Source of the DNA: Acidimicrobiales bacterium
GTDB lineage: Bacteria; Actinomycetota; Acidimicrobiia; Acidimicrobiales; Palsa-688
DNA: 5,594 nt
Direction: 5' to 3'
Assembly (NCBI GenBank): GCA_030039575.1
Contig: JASHVH010000517.1
Location: forward strand, 1 to 5,594
Position numbers and translations under genes: made by a program. Of this stretch, positions 1 through 5,594 are shown one piece after another (position 1 is the stretch's first letter; each line of letters begins with the position of its first letter). Under the pieces are notes generated by a model. It was not told the origin of the DNA and ran no database searches. It saw only the letters and a program-made list of their open reading frames with translations.

Positions 1-235
1 GAGGTGCCCGGGCCTTCGGCTGGAACGACGAGTTCCTCGCAGGGGCTTCAGCTGAGCCTCGCCCCAGGGTGACTTTCGAGATCGAACCTGAGGAAGGCAA
101 CAAAGTCCGCCTCACCGTGGTCCACGACGGGTTCGAGGAAAGCCGCGCCACGCTGGAGGCAATTAGCGACGGCTGGCCCCGGGGGTGCTTTCCCACCCGA
201 AGACCATGCTGGAGACGGGCGAGGCGACCAACTAG
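1..235 (+). pseudogene. SRPBCC/AHSA1-like protein, C-terminal fragment with a frameshift
   Basis: The 5' end lies outside the window. Reading from base 3, the frame gives a segment with F-G-W-N-D-E-F, then V-T-F-E-I-E-P-E-E-G-N-K-V-R-L-T-V-V-H-D-G-F-E, ending in I-S-D-G-W-P. This pattern of a beta strand, 'T-x-x-H-D-G-F' and a closing helix starting at 'GWP' is typical of the C-terminal half of AHSA1-like SRPBCC proteins, which bind small hydrophobic ligands or serve as stress-related domains. After the C4G5 run at 177-185 the family pattern continues in a different frame (G-V-L-S-H-P-K-T-M-L-E-T-G-E-A-T-N, stop TAG at 233-235), matching the usual 'GWPxVLSSLKTxLETG' ending. One net base is missing or two are extra. 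This could be a real pseudogene or an assembly error in a homopolymer; the sequence alone cannot say which. The family call is from recognised motifs; the biological role is unknown. Confidence 0.65.
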
Positions 236-371
236 CCCGGCGGCGCCGGGAACTGCCGCTCGCGGGCTCGACGCGCTGTGGGGCATGTACCAGTGGCTCG
301 ACCGCGCGCCGAGTGGGCGCAACGAGGCAGGGATGTGGTCCCGTCGCCACGACGAGTACGCCGAGGACTGA
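236..371 (+). other. Coding-like tail of unknown protein, ends at TGA 369-371
   Basis: After the SRPBCC stop, the frame ending at 371 shows a strong G/C third-position bias from about 267 onward and encodes a plausible C-terminus: L-D-A-L-W-G-M-Y-Q-W-L-D-R-A-P, then N-E-A-G-M-W-S-R-R-H-D-E-Y-A-E-D. It is rich in Trp, Tyr and Asp, which is not typical of random GC-rich shadow frames. The only in-frame ATG near it is at 285, which would give just 28 residues, and no Shine-Dalgarno sequence is evident. It may be the end of a gene whose start has been lost or frameshifted, the same damaged region as the SRPBCC fragment, or a chance open frame. I do not recognise the family. Confidence 0.3.
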
Positions 372-404
372 CTGACGGTGCCGCCCCTGGTTGGTACGGC
401 CACA

Positions 405-1418
405 TCATGCTTCGACGGCCACCCGCCGGCCGCTCCGGCTCGACTCGAGGGCGGCGACGACCATGGCAAAGCTTTTTATGTTGTCGTGGCACTCAGTCAT
501 GGGCTTTTCACCCGTCCGCAATGCCTTCACAAAGTCTGCCAGCGTCCCCGAAATGCCGTCGCCGCTGATAGTCGCCGGCGCAGCCTCGATGTGCTCGCCC
601 CCCGCCCCATTTGCCCCGGGCCGGAGCACCTCGGCCACCGGGTTGCCACCGCCGTCCCATGTCGCGCTGCCAAGCGGGCCGATGGCCCGCCAAGAGGAGT
701 CCCAAGAAGTCTCGAGCCCTGGGGCACACCAACTGCCCTGATAGCTGAAGCGGGCCCCGCCTGTGAACTCGAACTCCGCCACCGCCGACGCCGCCCCCCG
801 GTACCAGCTCCACTCGGGGTTGAACTCACTGCACAACACGCTGACCGGGTCGGCACCGCTGACATAGCGAGCGGCGTCAAAGGTGTGAATGGCCATGTCC
901 ACCAGCAGCGGGCTGCCCATCTCCTCTCTGAAGCCCCCGAAGTGGGGAGCGCGGTAAAACTCGGCGTTCAATTGGCCGACGCCGCCGAGATGTTCGGAGA
1001 TCAGATCTTTGAAGGCGGCCAACCTGGTGTTGTACCTGCGGTTCTGGCTCACTACGAACAGTGTCGACGAGCGTTCGGAAAACATCACGAGGTCGCGCGC
1101 CTCCTCGAACGTGGCCGCCATCGGCTTTTCCCCCAGAACGGGCACCCCCTGGTCCAAGCAATGACGCGTGATCTCGTAATGCGCGTCGGGGACGGCGGCG
1201 TCCACGACAAAGTCGGGCCGGTTGTGTAGAAGAGCACCTTCGAAGTGCTCCTCGATGGCGACATCCGAAAGGCCCACCGCTTTAATACCGTCGGCCACCC
1301 GTTCGGTTAAAAGGTCAACCCAGCTCACGAGTCGGACGTCCGGGTTGGCCGCCAACGCCCGCGCCCACGCCCTGCCCATCCCCCCTGCGCCCACAAGAAC
1401 GGCTTGCAGGTCGCTCAC
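405..1418 (-). CDS. Gfo/Idh/MocA family NAD(P)-dependent oxidoreductase
   Basis: This is a 337-residue protein, a normal length for the family, which oxidises or reduces sugars, cyclitols and related polyols with NAD(P) in the cytoplasm. The N-terminal Rossmann fold carries the dinucleotide loop G10-A-G-G-M-G15 right after the first beta strand. The family signature E97-K98-P99 is present, with the Lys expected in catalysis. The C-terminal alpha/beta domain has D174-M-A-I-H178, matching the conserved Asp/His pair of the active site. The start is a GTG at 1416-1418, directly before S-D-L-Q-A-V-L-V-G; no good Shine-Dalgarno precedes it. The gene lies 35 bp downstream of the SIMPL gene on the same strand and is probably co-transcribed with it. 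It converges on the degraded region at the left edge. The fold and cofactor class are secure. The substrate cannot be told from sequence; a sugar role is possible given the GH130 gene 2.5 kb away, but that gene is in another transcription unit. Confidence 0.93.
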   Translation of the reverse strand: MSDLQAVLVGAGGMGRAWARALAANPDVRLVSWVDLLTERVADGIKAVGLSDVAIEEHFEGALLHNRPDFVVDAAVPDAHYEITRHCLDQGVPVLGEKPMAATFEEARDLVMFSERSSTLFVVSQNRRYNTRLAAFKDLISEHLGGVGQLNAEFYRAPHFGGFREEMGSPLLVDMAIHTFDAARYVSGADPVSVLCSEFNPEWSWYRGAASAVAEFEFTGGARFSYQGSWCAPGLETSWDSSWRAIGPLGSATWDGGGNPVAEVLRPGANGAGGEHIEAAPATISGDGISGTLADFVKALRTGEKPMTECHDNIKSFAMVVAALESSRSGRRVAVEA

Positions 1419-1453
1419 GAGGCCGGTTCGGCGTGGGGCTGAACGACGTTCAC

Positions 1454-2173
1454 TCAGGAGACGGTAACGGAAGATGCGCTGAAACGGGCCTCGACGATGG
1501 CCGTGAGCTCCTGGGGGACCGGGTCAAGCGAGGGAGGTTCCCAATCTTCGCCCGGCCTTCCGGCACTGGCCAATACCCTCGACGCCGCCCGCAGCGCCGG
1601 GGCCCCGGGACCACTTCCCCCGAGCAGGCCGCTGTCCGCGAGATGCTCCACCCCCGTCAAGGTGCTACCAAGGGCGCGAGCGTAGTCCCGTCCCTTTTGC
1701 AGAGCTGCCTCAATGGCAGCCGCACGGACGGCCGCCCACGCAGGGTTGTCGTCGTCGACGTGCCAGCCCACCCCGTCAACGTAGAAGCCCTCTTGTTGCG
1801 CGAAAACGGCGCCAAGTCCGTCGAGCAGCCCGAAATCACGGACAGCAATGTTCAGGTTCACAGATGCTACGACCCGGCCCGTCGGCTCCAGACGGCCGGT
1901 CTGGGGGTCGTGCTCCCTTTCTACGTGGGTCGTCACCGAGTGCGCCGACCACGTGAGTGCCGCCCGCGCCGTCGTGACGGTGAGCGGTACGCCGCCCAGC
2001 GTGGCGAGCCTGTGGGTGAGCTCTCCGAGCAGGGCGGCGGCCGCCCTCACCGCGTCGGGCTTGGTCGTCTGCGTAACCATCACCCGGCCGCCGATTTCCG
2101 CCTTGTCGGGAGGTACTGTCCGGCGCGCCTCACCTCGTACCGACAATTGGAGAGGACCGTTGCCGGTCAACAC
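1454..2173 (-). CDS. SIMPL (DUF541) domain protein, no signal peptide
   Basis: The C-terminal half shows the SIMPL pattern: V-N-L-N-I-A-V-R-D-F-G-L-L-D-G-L-G, then a central strand (F-Y-V-D-G-V-G-W-H-V-D-D-D), then the alanine-rich helix V-R-A-A-A-I-E-A-A-L-Q-K-G-R-D-Y-A-R-A-L-G, which corresponds to the usual 'reARaeAvadAraKAealAealG' segment. The N-terminus fits too: a strand, V-R-G-E-A-R-R-T-V-P-P-D-K-A-E, equivalent to 'VtGeGevsvpPDxA'. I place the start at GTG 2171-2173 (239 aa), just ahead of the first domain strand. The frame stays open to 2548 upstream, but that part is antisense to the methyltransferase and looks non-coding. TTG codons at 2174-2176 and 2168-2170 are alternative starts. 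Many SIMPL proteins are periplasmic or membrane-linked, but no hydrophobic leader is visible here, so a cytoplasmic location is inferred. The biochemical role of the family is poorly defined. The gene probably leads a two-gene unit with the oxidoreductase. Confidence 0.8.
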   Translation of the reverse strand: MLTGNGPLQLSVRGEARRTVPPDKAEIGGRVMVTQTTKPDAVRAAAALLGELTHRLATLGGVPLTVTTARAALTWSAHSVTTHVEREHDPQTGRLEPTGRVVASVNLNIAVRDFGLLDGLGAVFAQQEGFYVDGVGWHVDDDNPAWAAVRAAAIEAALQKGRDYARALGSTLTGVEHLADSGLLGGSGPGAPALRAASRVLASAGRPGEDWEPPSLDPVPQELTAIVEARFSASSVTVS

Positions 2174-2365
2174 CAATCCCAGGTCATGGCGGACGTCTGG
2201 CGCCCGCCACCGGCAACAGGCCCTCCGCGGCGCCAATGTCCGGGGGAGCTCACGCCTCCATTCTCTCAGAGGAGGAGCCGGGACGGGGCCTTCGCAGGAG
2301 CCTGCCGGAGAACCCGGGTGAGGTACAACTATTCCTTCATCAGTCTCCTCGGTAGGGTCTCGGAT
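2174..2365. promoter_or_regulatory. Divergent intergenic region, presumed to hold two promoters
   Basis: About 190 bp separate the GTG of the minus-strand SIMPL gene from the GTG of the plus-strand methyltransferase. The geometry requires promoters for both directions unless transcription enters from elsewhere. I could not identify convincing -35/-10 pairs or an operator on either strand. A GGAG at 2307-2310 sits 7 bases ahead of an in-frame GTG at 2318 and could mark a longer methyltransferase start. The call rests on gene arrangement, not on seen motifs. Confidence 0.35.
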
Positions 2366-3136
2366 GTGAACACGTATTCGTTCGATAGAGCGGCCGGCTT
2401 TTACGACGCCACCCGGGGCTTGCCGGACGACGTCCGGGACGCGGTCGCAGACGCGTTGGCGGCCGAGTTGAAGGAACGGGGCACCTGCCTCGAGATCGGC
2501 GTCGGCACCGGGCGCATTGCCCTCCCCCTGCACGAGCGAGGGGTTCAACTCGTCGGGGCCGACATCGCCCCCGCCATGCTCGAGCGGCTGGTGAGCAACG
2601 CCGGCGGCCGGCGGCCTTTCCCATTGCTGTTAGCCGATGCCACCCGCCTGCCGGTCGTGGCCGGGTCGGTTGGCGCCGTGCTGGCCAGCCATGTCCTCCA
2701 CCTGCTGGCTAACTGGCAAGGCGCAGTCGACGAAGCCGTTCGGGTGCTCCGCAAGGGCGGAGCGTTGTTCGTCGACTTTGGCGGTGGGGTCGCAGCCCCG
2801 TGGAGCGAGCCAACCGAGCAAGTGATGCACCGGCTGGGCGTTTCGACGGAGCGGCCCGGGACGCGCCGCCCCGCCGACGTCGCCAACTACCTCGGCGACC
2901 GCGCCCAGGTCCGGACTTTGCCACCGGTGTCCATGACCGTAGAGCGGACTTTGGGCCAGGACGTCGACGAATGGCAGCGACAGGTGCACGCCTGGACGTG
3001 GCGCTACTCTCCAGAAAGAATGCACGAAGTTTGCGTGGAGGTACGGGCGTGGGCGGCAGCGGAGGGCTGGCCGCTCGACCGGCCGGTGGCGCTGGAACGT
3101 ACCATCCAATGCTGGGTTTTCCAAATAGGCCAATAG
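2366..3136 (+). CDS. Class I SAM-dependent methyltransferase
   Basis: With the GTG at 2366-2368 the protein is 256 residues, within the range of small-molecule class I (Methyltransf_11/25-like) methyltransferases, which transfer the methyl group of S-adenosylmethionine to a metabolite in the cytosol. The N-terminus has the frequent 'YSFDRAAGFYDATRGLP' segment. Motif I is L42-E43-I-G-V-G-T-G49-R, the SAM-binding glycine loop; D66 in V-G-A-D is the usual ribose-binding acid; D91-A-T-R-L-P is the adenine-contacting region; S108-H-V-L-H-L-L-A-N-W and V-R-V-L-R-K-G-G-A-L are motifs IV and V. I prefer the 2366 start because the family block begins right after it and a weak AGGG lies 8-10 bases upstream. 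GTG 2318, preceded by a better GGAG, would add 16 residues. Substrate unknown. The gene diverges from the SIMPL unit and is followed after 49 bp by the secreted protein, with which it may be co-transcribed. Confidence 0.9.
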   Translation: MNTYSFDRAAGFYDATRGLPDDVRDAVADALAAELKERGTCLEIGVGTGRIALPLHERGVQLVGADIAPAMLERLVSNAGGRRPFPLLLADATRLPVVAGSVGAVLASHVLHLLANWQGAVDEAVRVLRKGGALFVDFGGGVAAPWSEPTEQVMHRLGVSTERPGTRRPADVANYLGDRAQVRTLPPVSMTVERTLGQDVDEWQRQVHAWTWRYSPERMHEVCVEVRAWAAAEGWPLDRPVALERTIQCWVFQIGQ

Positions 3137-3185
3137 CATTTTTCGGGGGTTCCACCGGGCCGGGCCAGCTTATAGACTTTGTCGC

Positions 3186-3920
3186 GTGCACAAGCCGGCC
3201 GGACGCGACTTACCGAGATCCCCCCGGCGTCCAGACCGTGATTATCTCTTCGCCGTAACGGCAATTGTCGCTGTGCTCCTCGCCGGCCAAAACGCGCTTT
3301 CGGCGCCAGCGCCGGCCGACAGCCTTTCACCATCCCGGGCGGCCGCCGGCGCCTTTTACTGCACAAACCCGCAGCGGACCTCGACCGTCGAGGGCAACCC
3401 CCACATCGCCTCAGTGCCTACGCTCGAGTCGGTCGTCCTCGTGCCGGCCGCGGGAGGCTTGAACGTCTCGTTCAAGTTGCGAACACCGCTCGTGCTGGCG
3501 CCAGAAGGCGTGTACATAGCTTGGACGGTCTACGTTTACCGGCACCGCAGTGATGCTTCGAACTTCGAGCGCGGAATAGAACTGCAATTCCAGGACAGGG
3601 GCAAGGGCTGGGAACCCACGGGTTGGGCCATCGTGGCCTCGACGTACACTGCCCAGATGCCAATCGTGGGCGATGTCCACACCAACAAGGCGCGTGACCA
3701 ACTGACTGTCTATTTCCCGTCGGGCGTCGTCGACCTCAGCCTGCCGTTTTTTTGGTTTGCCAGTCAGGAGGAGTTCAGGGCCTACCTGCCTGAGGCCAAT
3801 AAGGCCGCTCCGCAAAACTGGAGCGTAAACGGGCAGATTTACACGGATTGCCCGGCAGGTGTCCGTCAGGGCCCCAATAGCGCCCCGTACGCCGCCAAGC
3901 TGCTGACGGCCGCTCGCTGA
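3186..3920 (+). CDS. Secreted or membrane-anchored protein of unknown function
   Basis: I do not recognise this 244-residue protein. It has a basic N-terminus (many Arg in residues 3-18), then a hydrophobic stretch at about 20-40 (Y-L-F-A-V-T-A-I-V-A-V-L-L-A-G) and an Ala/Pro-rich segment ending near A-P-A-P-A-D. This is the layout of a Sec signal peptide, or an uncleaved anchor. The mature part alternates hydrophobic and polar residues and looks beta-rich, with aromatic clusters (G-V-Y-I-A-W-T-V-Y-V-Y at 108-118, L-P-F-F-W-F at 186-191). It has just two cysteines in the mature region, C59 and C222, one near each end, which could form a disulfide tying the domain together. The GTG start at 3186 has no Shine-Dalgarno. 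A TATAGA at 3171-3176 is close enough to give a nearly leaderless transcript, but this is speculative. The start is therefore uncertain, although the reading frame has good GC-rich codon use throughout. It is on the same strand as the methyltransferase and converges with the GH130 gene, 19 bp away. Confidence 0.75.
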   Translation: MHKPAGRDLPRSPRRPDRDYLFAVTAIVAVLLAGQNALSAPAPADSLSPSRAAAGAFYCTNPQRTSTVEGNPHIASVPTLESVVLVPAAGGLNVSFKLRTPLVLAPEGVYIAWTVYVYRHRSDASNFERGIELQFQDRGKGWEPTGWAIVASTYTAQMPIVGDVHTNKARDQLTVYFPSGVVDLSLPFFWFASQEEFRAYLPEANKAAPQNWSVNGQIYTDCPAGVRQGPNSAPYAAKLLTAAR

Positions 3921-3939
3921 GGTCTCAGGCCCAGTCTGG

Positions 3940-4929
3940 TTACAGTGTTTGTTCTTTGGCGAAATCAACCAGGTCCGATATGTAACCGAAGGCCAGTGCC
4001 GTGACGGTGTCGGCCGCACCGTAATAGATGGCCAGACGCCCCGTAGCCTCGTCGCAGAGCATGGCGCAGGGGAACACCACGTTGGGGACGTCGCCTACGC
4101 ACTCGTAACCTGTCCGGGGCGACAGTACGTACGGGGCCGAACGGGCGACCACCTTCCAGGGCTCATCGATGTCGAGCAGCGCCACCCCCGCACTGTACAC
4201 GAACCCGTTACAGGACGTCAGGACGCCGTGGTAGATGAGCAGCCACCCCTCTGATGTTTCGATCGGGACTGGCCCGCTTCCGATCTTGGTCGATTGCCAG
4301 CTGTTCGTCACCGGCCCCATAACGTGCCGGTGCCGGCCCCAAAAGCACAGGTCCGGGCTTTCACTGTAGAAGATGTCCCCGAAGGGCGTATGCCCGTTGT
4401 CCGATGGCCGCGACAGCATGGCAAAACGGCCATCTATCTTGCGGGGGAAGAGGACGCCATTGCGGTTGTAGGGCAAATAGGCGTTTTCTGTTTGGTGGAA
4501 GTGGCGGAAATCGTCACTCCAGGCCACCCCGATAGTCGGCCCGTGGTACCAGTTGCACCACGTCACGTAGTAGCGGTCGTCGATCCTGACGACCCTGGGG
4601 TCGTAGCCGTACACAAACTTACCGATCTCGCGGTCATCGGAAATGAACTCGAGGGGCTCGTGGGCGATATCCCAATCGACCCCGTCGGCGGAGAACCCCA
4701 CGTGCAACTCCATGCGCCGGGTCCAGTCGTCGCAACGGAACACGCCGGCAAACCCGTCTTCGAAAGGGACTACGGCGCTGTTGAAGATGCTGTTGGACGT
4801 CGGTATCAAGTCCCTCGGTATTACAGGGTTGGCCGAATAGCGCCAAAGCGGCCCAGACACGCCGGACGGGCGGTCCTCCCATGGCATGTTGGGCAGTTCT
4901 GATTGACCGAATACCTTTATTGCAGTCAC
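3940..4929 (-). CDS. GH130-family beta-mannoside phosphorylase (glycosidase-related)
   Basis: This 329-residue protein has the five-bladed beta-propeller pattern of GH130, a cytoplasmic family that mostly cleaves beta-mannosidic bonds with phosphate to give mannose 1-phosphate. Visible signatures: F49-N50-S51 near the first blade; F64-R65-[18 protein letters not shown]109-D110-P111-R112, in which the Asp corresponds to the general acid of the family's 'DPR' motif; N155-R156-[13 protein letters not shown] at 173-177; K215-I-G-S-G-P; Y233-H234-G; and Y302-Y-G-A-A-D307-T at the last blade. The Arg, Lys and His residues that bind phosphate in characterised members appear to be present, which favours a phosphorylase over the hydrolytic GH130 subgroup. 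Exact substrate (mannosyl-glucose, mannobiose, mannosyl-GlcNAc) is not resolvable. The GTG start at 4927-4929 is backed by a GGAGG four bases upstream. It follows the ABC ATPase gene by 11 bp, so it is very likely in the same operon. Confidence 0.9.
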   Translation of the reverse strand: MTAIKVFGQSELPNMPWEDRPSGVSGPLWRYSANPVIPRDLIPTSNSIFNSAVVPFEDGFAGVFRCDDWTRRMELHVGFSADGVDWDIAHEPLEFISDDREIGKFVYGYDPRVVRIDDRYYVTWCNWYHGPTIGVAWSDDFRHFHQTENAYLPYNRNGVLFPRKIDGRFAMLSRPSDNGHTPFGDIFYSESPDLCFWGRHRHVMGPVTNSWQSTKIGSGPVPIETSEGWLLIYHGVLTSCNGFVYSAGVALLDIDEPWKVVARSAPYVLSPRTGYECVGDVPNVVFPCAMLCDEATGRLAIYYGAADTVTALAFGYISDLVDFAKEQTL

Positions 4930-4933
4930 TGTT

Positions 4934-4938
4934 CCTCC
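4934..4938 (-). promoter_or_regulatory. Ribosome binding site of the GH130 gene
   Basis: On the minus strand the sequence reads GGAGG, then AACA, then the GTG start. This is the clearest Shine-Dalgarno in the window and supports the GTG at 4929 as the true start. It lies inside the 11-bp gap after the TAA of the ABC ATPase gene, so ribosomes finishing the first gene could re-initiate here. Confidence 0.75.
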
Positions 4939-4940
4939 GC

Positions 4941-5594
4941 TTATGCTTCGTGCTCAACGGCTACGAAGTGGCCTTCTTCGCACTCCACTAACTCCGGAGG
5001 AGGCTGGACCGCGAGAGTGTCGGGTTTGGGGCCGCCGCGCTGGAAGCGCCGTTGCCACGGTTGGTCGGGCATGTCCATCAGGCTGGGCCGCGCTCCCGGC
5101 CCGCCCGGGAGTTCGTTGGGGCCGGCACCCGGGTGGACCGAGTTCCTGGGGTACCGCCGGCTGTAAGAGTCGTTCCGGGGTGCTTTGACGCCTTCCCGTC
5201 CCTCAGGGCTCGCCTGGCCCGGGCCAGGGACAGCCGGTCCCCCGTGGCCGGCCGAGCCGTTGACCGCACCGGCCATCACTGGTTCGGCCATCACTGGTTC
5301 GGCCATCACTGGTCCGGCCACGCTCATGTGGTCCCACTTCTGGTGCAGTTGCGGCACCGCGGTCAGCAGCCCTCTGGTGTACGAGTGCTGCGGGTTGCCG
5401 AAGACCTTGGGAGTTGGCCCCATTTCCAGGACGACGCCCTCCCGCAATATCACGGTCCTGTCGCTTATGTAGTTGCCCAGCGAGAGGTCATGAGTTATGA
5501 AGAGGATGCCGAGGCCACGTTTTTTCAACGCCACCAACATGTTCAGCACGTCAACGCGCGTGGAGGCATCGAGCATGCTGATGATCTCGTCGGC
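4941..5594 (-). CDS. Oligopeptide/dipeptide-type ABC transporter ATPase, C-terminal part
   Basis: The gene begins beyond the right edge; 217 residues are visible. They open with [12 protein letters not shown], the end of Walker B (catalytic Glu at visible residue 3) joined to the D-loop, followed by the H-switch motif L-F-I-T-H35-D-L-S-L. Next is the Opp/Dpp C-terminal signature N-P-Q-H70[11 protein letters not shown]. These proteins energise import of peptides or, in many bacteria, oligosaccharides, on the inner face of the membrane. The P-loop and ABC signature lie outside the window. From about residue 90 to 195 the sequence becomes a Pro/Gly/Ala-rich linker with a pentapeptide repeat (P-V-M-A-E/G) three times. 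It then ends in [15 protein letters not shown], like the ordinary C-terminus of such ATPases. The linker is unusually long. The GH130 gene directly downstream suggests a sugar cargo. Confidence 0.9.
   Translation of the reverse strand, partial: ADEIISMLDASTRVDVLNMLVALKKRGLGILFITHDLSLGNYISDRTVILREGVVLEMGPTPKVFGNPQHSYTRGLLTAVPQLHQKWDHMSVAGPVMAEPVMAEPVMAGAVNGSAGHGGPAVPGPGQASPEGREGVKAPRNDSYSRRYPRNSVHPGAGPNELPGGPGARPSLMDMPDQPWQRRFQRGGPKPDTLAVQPPPELVECEEGHFVAVEHEA
5271..5320. repeat. 15-bp tandem repeat, three copies, in the ABC ATPase gene
   Basis: On the plus strand the unit GGCCATCACTGGTTC occurs at 5271-5285 and 5286-5300 exactly, and at 5301-5315 with one change (TTC to TCC); GGCCA follows at 5316-5320. 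Because the unit is five codons, the repeat stays in frame on the minus strand and encodes a P-V-M-A-E-type pentapeptide three times within the low-complexity linker. Such an array can gain or lose copies by slippage without breaking the frame. Confidence 0.95.

Noticed and set aside
378..1229. 283-residue open frame on the plus strand opposite the oxidoreductase
   Set aside because: It is antisense to a secure Gfo/Idh/MocA gene, has no recognisable motif, and is Arg/Pro/Ala-rich as expected for a GC-rich shadow frame.
2155..2168. Inverted repeat GACCG-TTGC-CGGTC at the SIMPL start
   Set aside because: Arms of only 5 bp lying within the coding sequence are expected by chance in GC-rich DNA, and no T-run or operator context supports it.
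2167..2187. Six-codon minus-strand mini-ORF (M-T-W-D-W-C) overlapping the SIMPL start
   Set aside because: It could be a leader for translational coupling, but it has no visible Shine-Dalgarno and so short a frame is easily random.
1433..2365. Upstream extension of the methyltransferase frame
   Set aside because: The frame is open by chance over the antisense of the SIMPL gene. The family-like sequence begins only at the GTG at 2366.
3921..3939. Terminator between the convergent secreted-protein and GH130 genes
   Set aside because: The 19-bp gap contains no stable hairpin or T-run that I can pair.
4294..4902. 202-residue open frame on the plus strand opposite GH130
   Set aside because: It is rich in Val and Pro and mirrors the GH130 coding strand, with no domain signature.
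5271..5320. CRISPR-like array
   Set aside because: The units are directly abutting 15-bp copies with no spacers and stay in frame within a coding gene, so this is a coding tandem repeat.

Overview
The window looks like chromosomal DNA from a high-GC actinomycete-like bacterium. GC is roughly 60-65% by eye and codons end mostly in G or C. All five complete genes appear to start with GTG. The protein flavours also fit: a SIMPL protein with no signal peptide, an Opp/Dpp-type ABC ATPase with a 'SMLDAST' D-loop, and an AHSA1-like SRPBCC protein. I cannot place it more precisely. The window holds five complete genes, one gene cut by the right edge, and a degraded or frameshifted stretch at the left edge.

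Layout. Bases 1-371 (+) hold the C-terminal end of an SRPBCC/AHSA1-like protein, interrupted by a frameshift in a C4G5 run at about 177-185, followed by a second, unidentified coding-like tail that stops at 371. Then, on the minus strand, come a Gfo/Idh/MocA-type NAD(P)-dependent oxidoreductase (405-1418) and, just upstream of it in transcription order, a SIMPL/DUF541 protein (1454-2173). The two are 35 bp apart and probably form one transcription unit. Divergent from them, after an intergenic region of about 190 bp, lie a class I SAM-dependent methyltransferase (2366-3136) and a secreted or membrane-anchored protein of unknown function (3186-3920). Converging on these from the right, on the minus strand, are the C-terminal part of an oligopeptide/dipeptide-type ABC transporter ATPase (4941-5594, beginning beyond the window) and a GH130-family glycoside phosphorylase (3940-4929). 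These last two are 11 bp apart, with a clear ribosome binding site between them.

How the genes may work together. The best-supported functional unit is ABC ATPase plus GH130. Opp/Dpp-type importers often carry oligosaccharides as well as peptides, and GH130 enzymes phosphorolyse beta-mannosides inside the cell. The pair therefore reads as the end of an uptake and intracellular phosphorolysis operon for a beta-mannose-containing oligosaccharide. The Gfo/Idh/MocA enzyme could also act on a sugar or cyclitol, but it belongs to a different transcription unit, so that link is only an inference. The methyltransferase, SIMPL protein and secreted protein have no obvious pathway connection.

I do not see a clearly new multi-gene system, CRISPR array, RNA gene or mobile element. 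The oddest items are the long Pro/Gly-rich linker with a 15-bp tandem repeat inside the ABC ATPase, the broken SRPBCC gene, and the unrecognised secreted protein.
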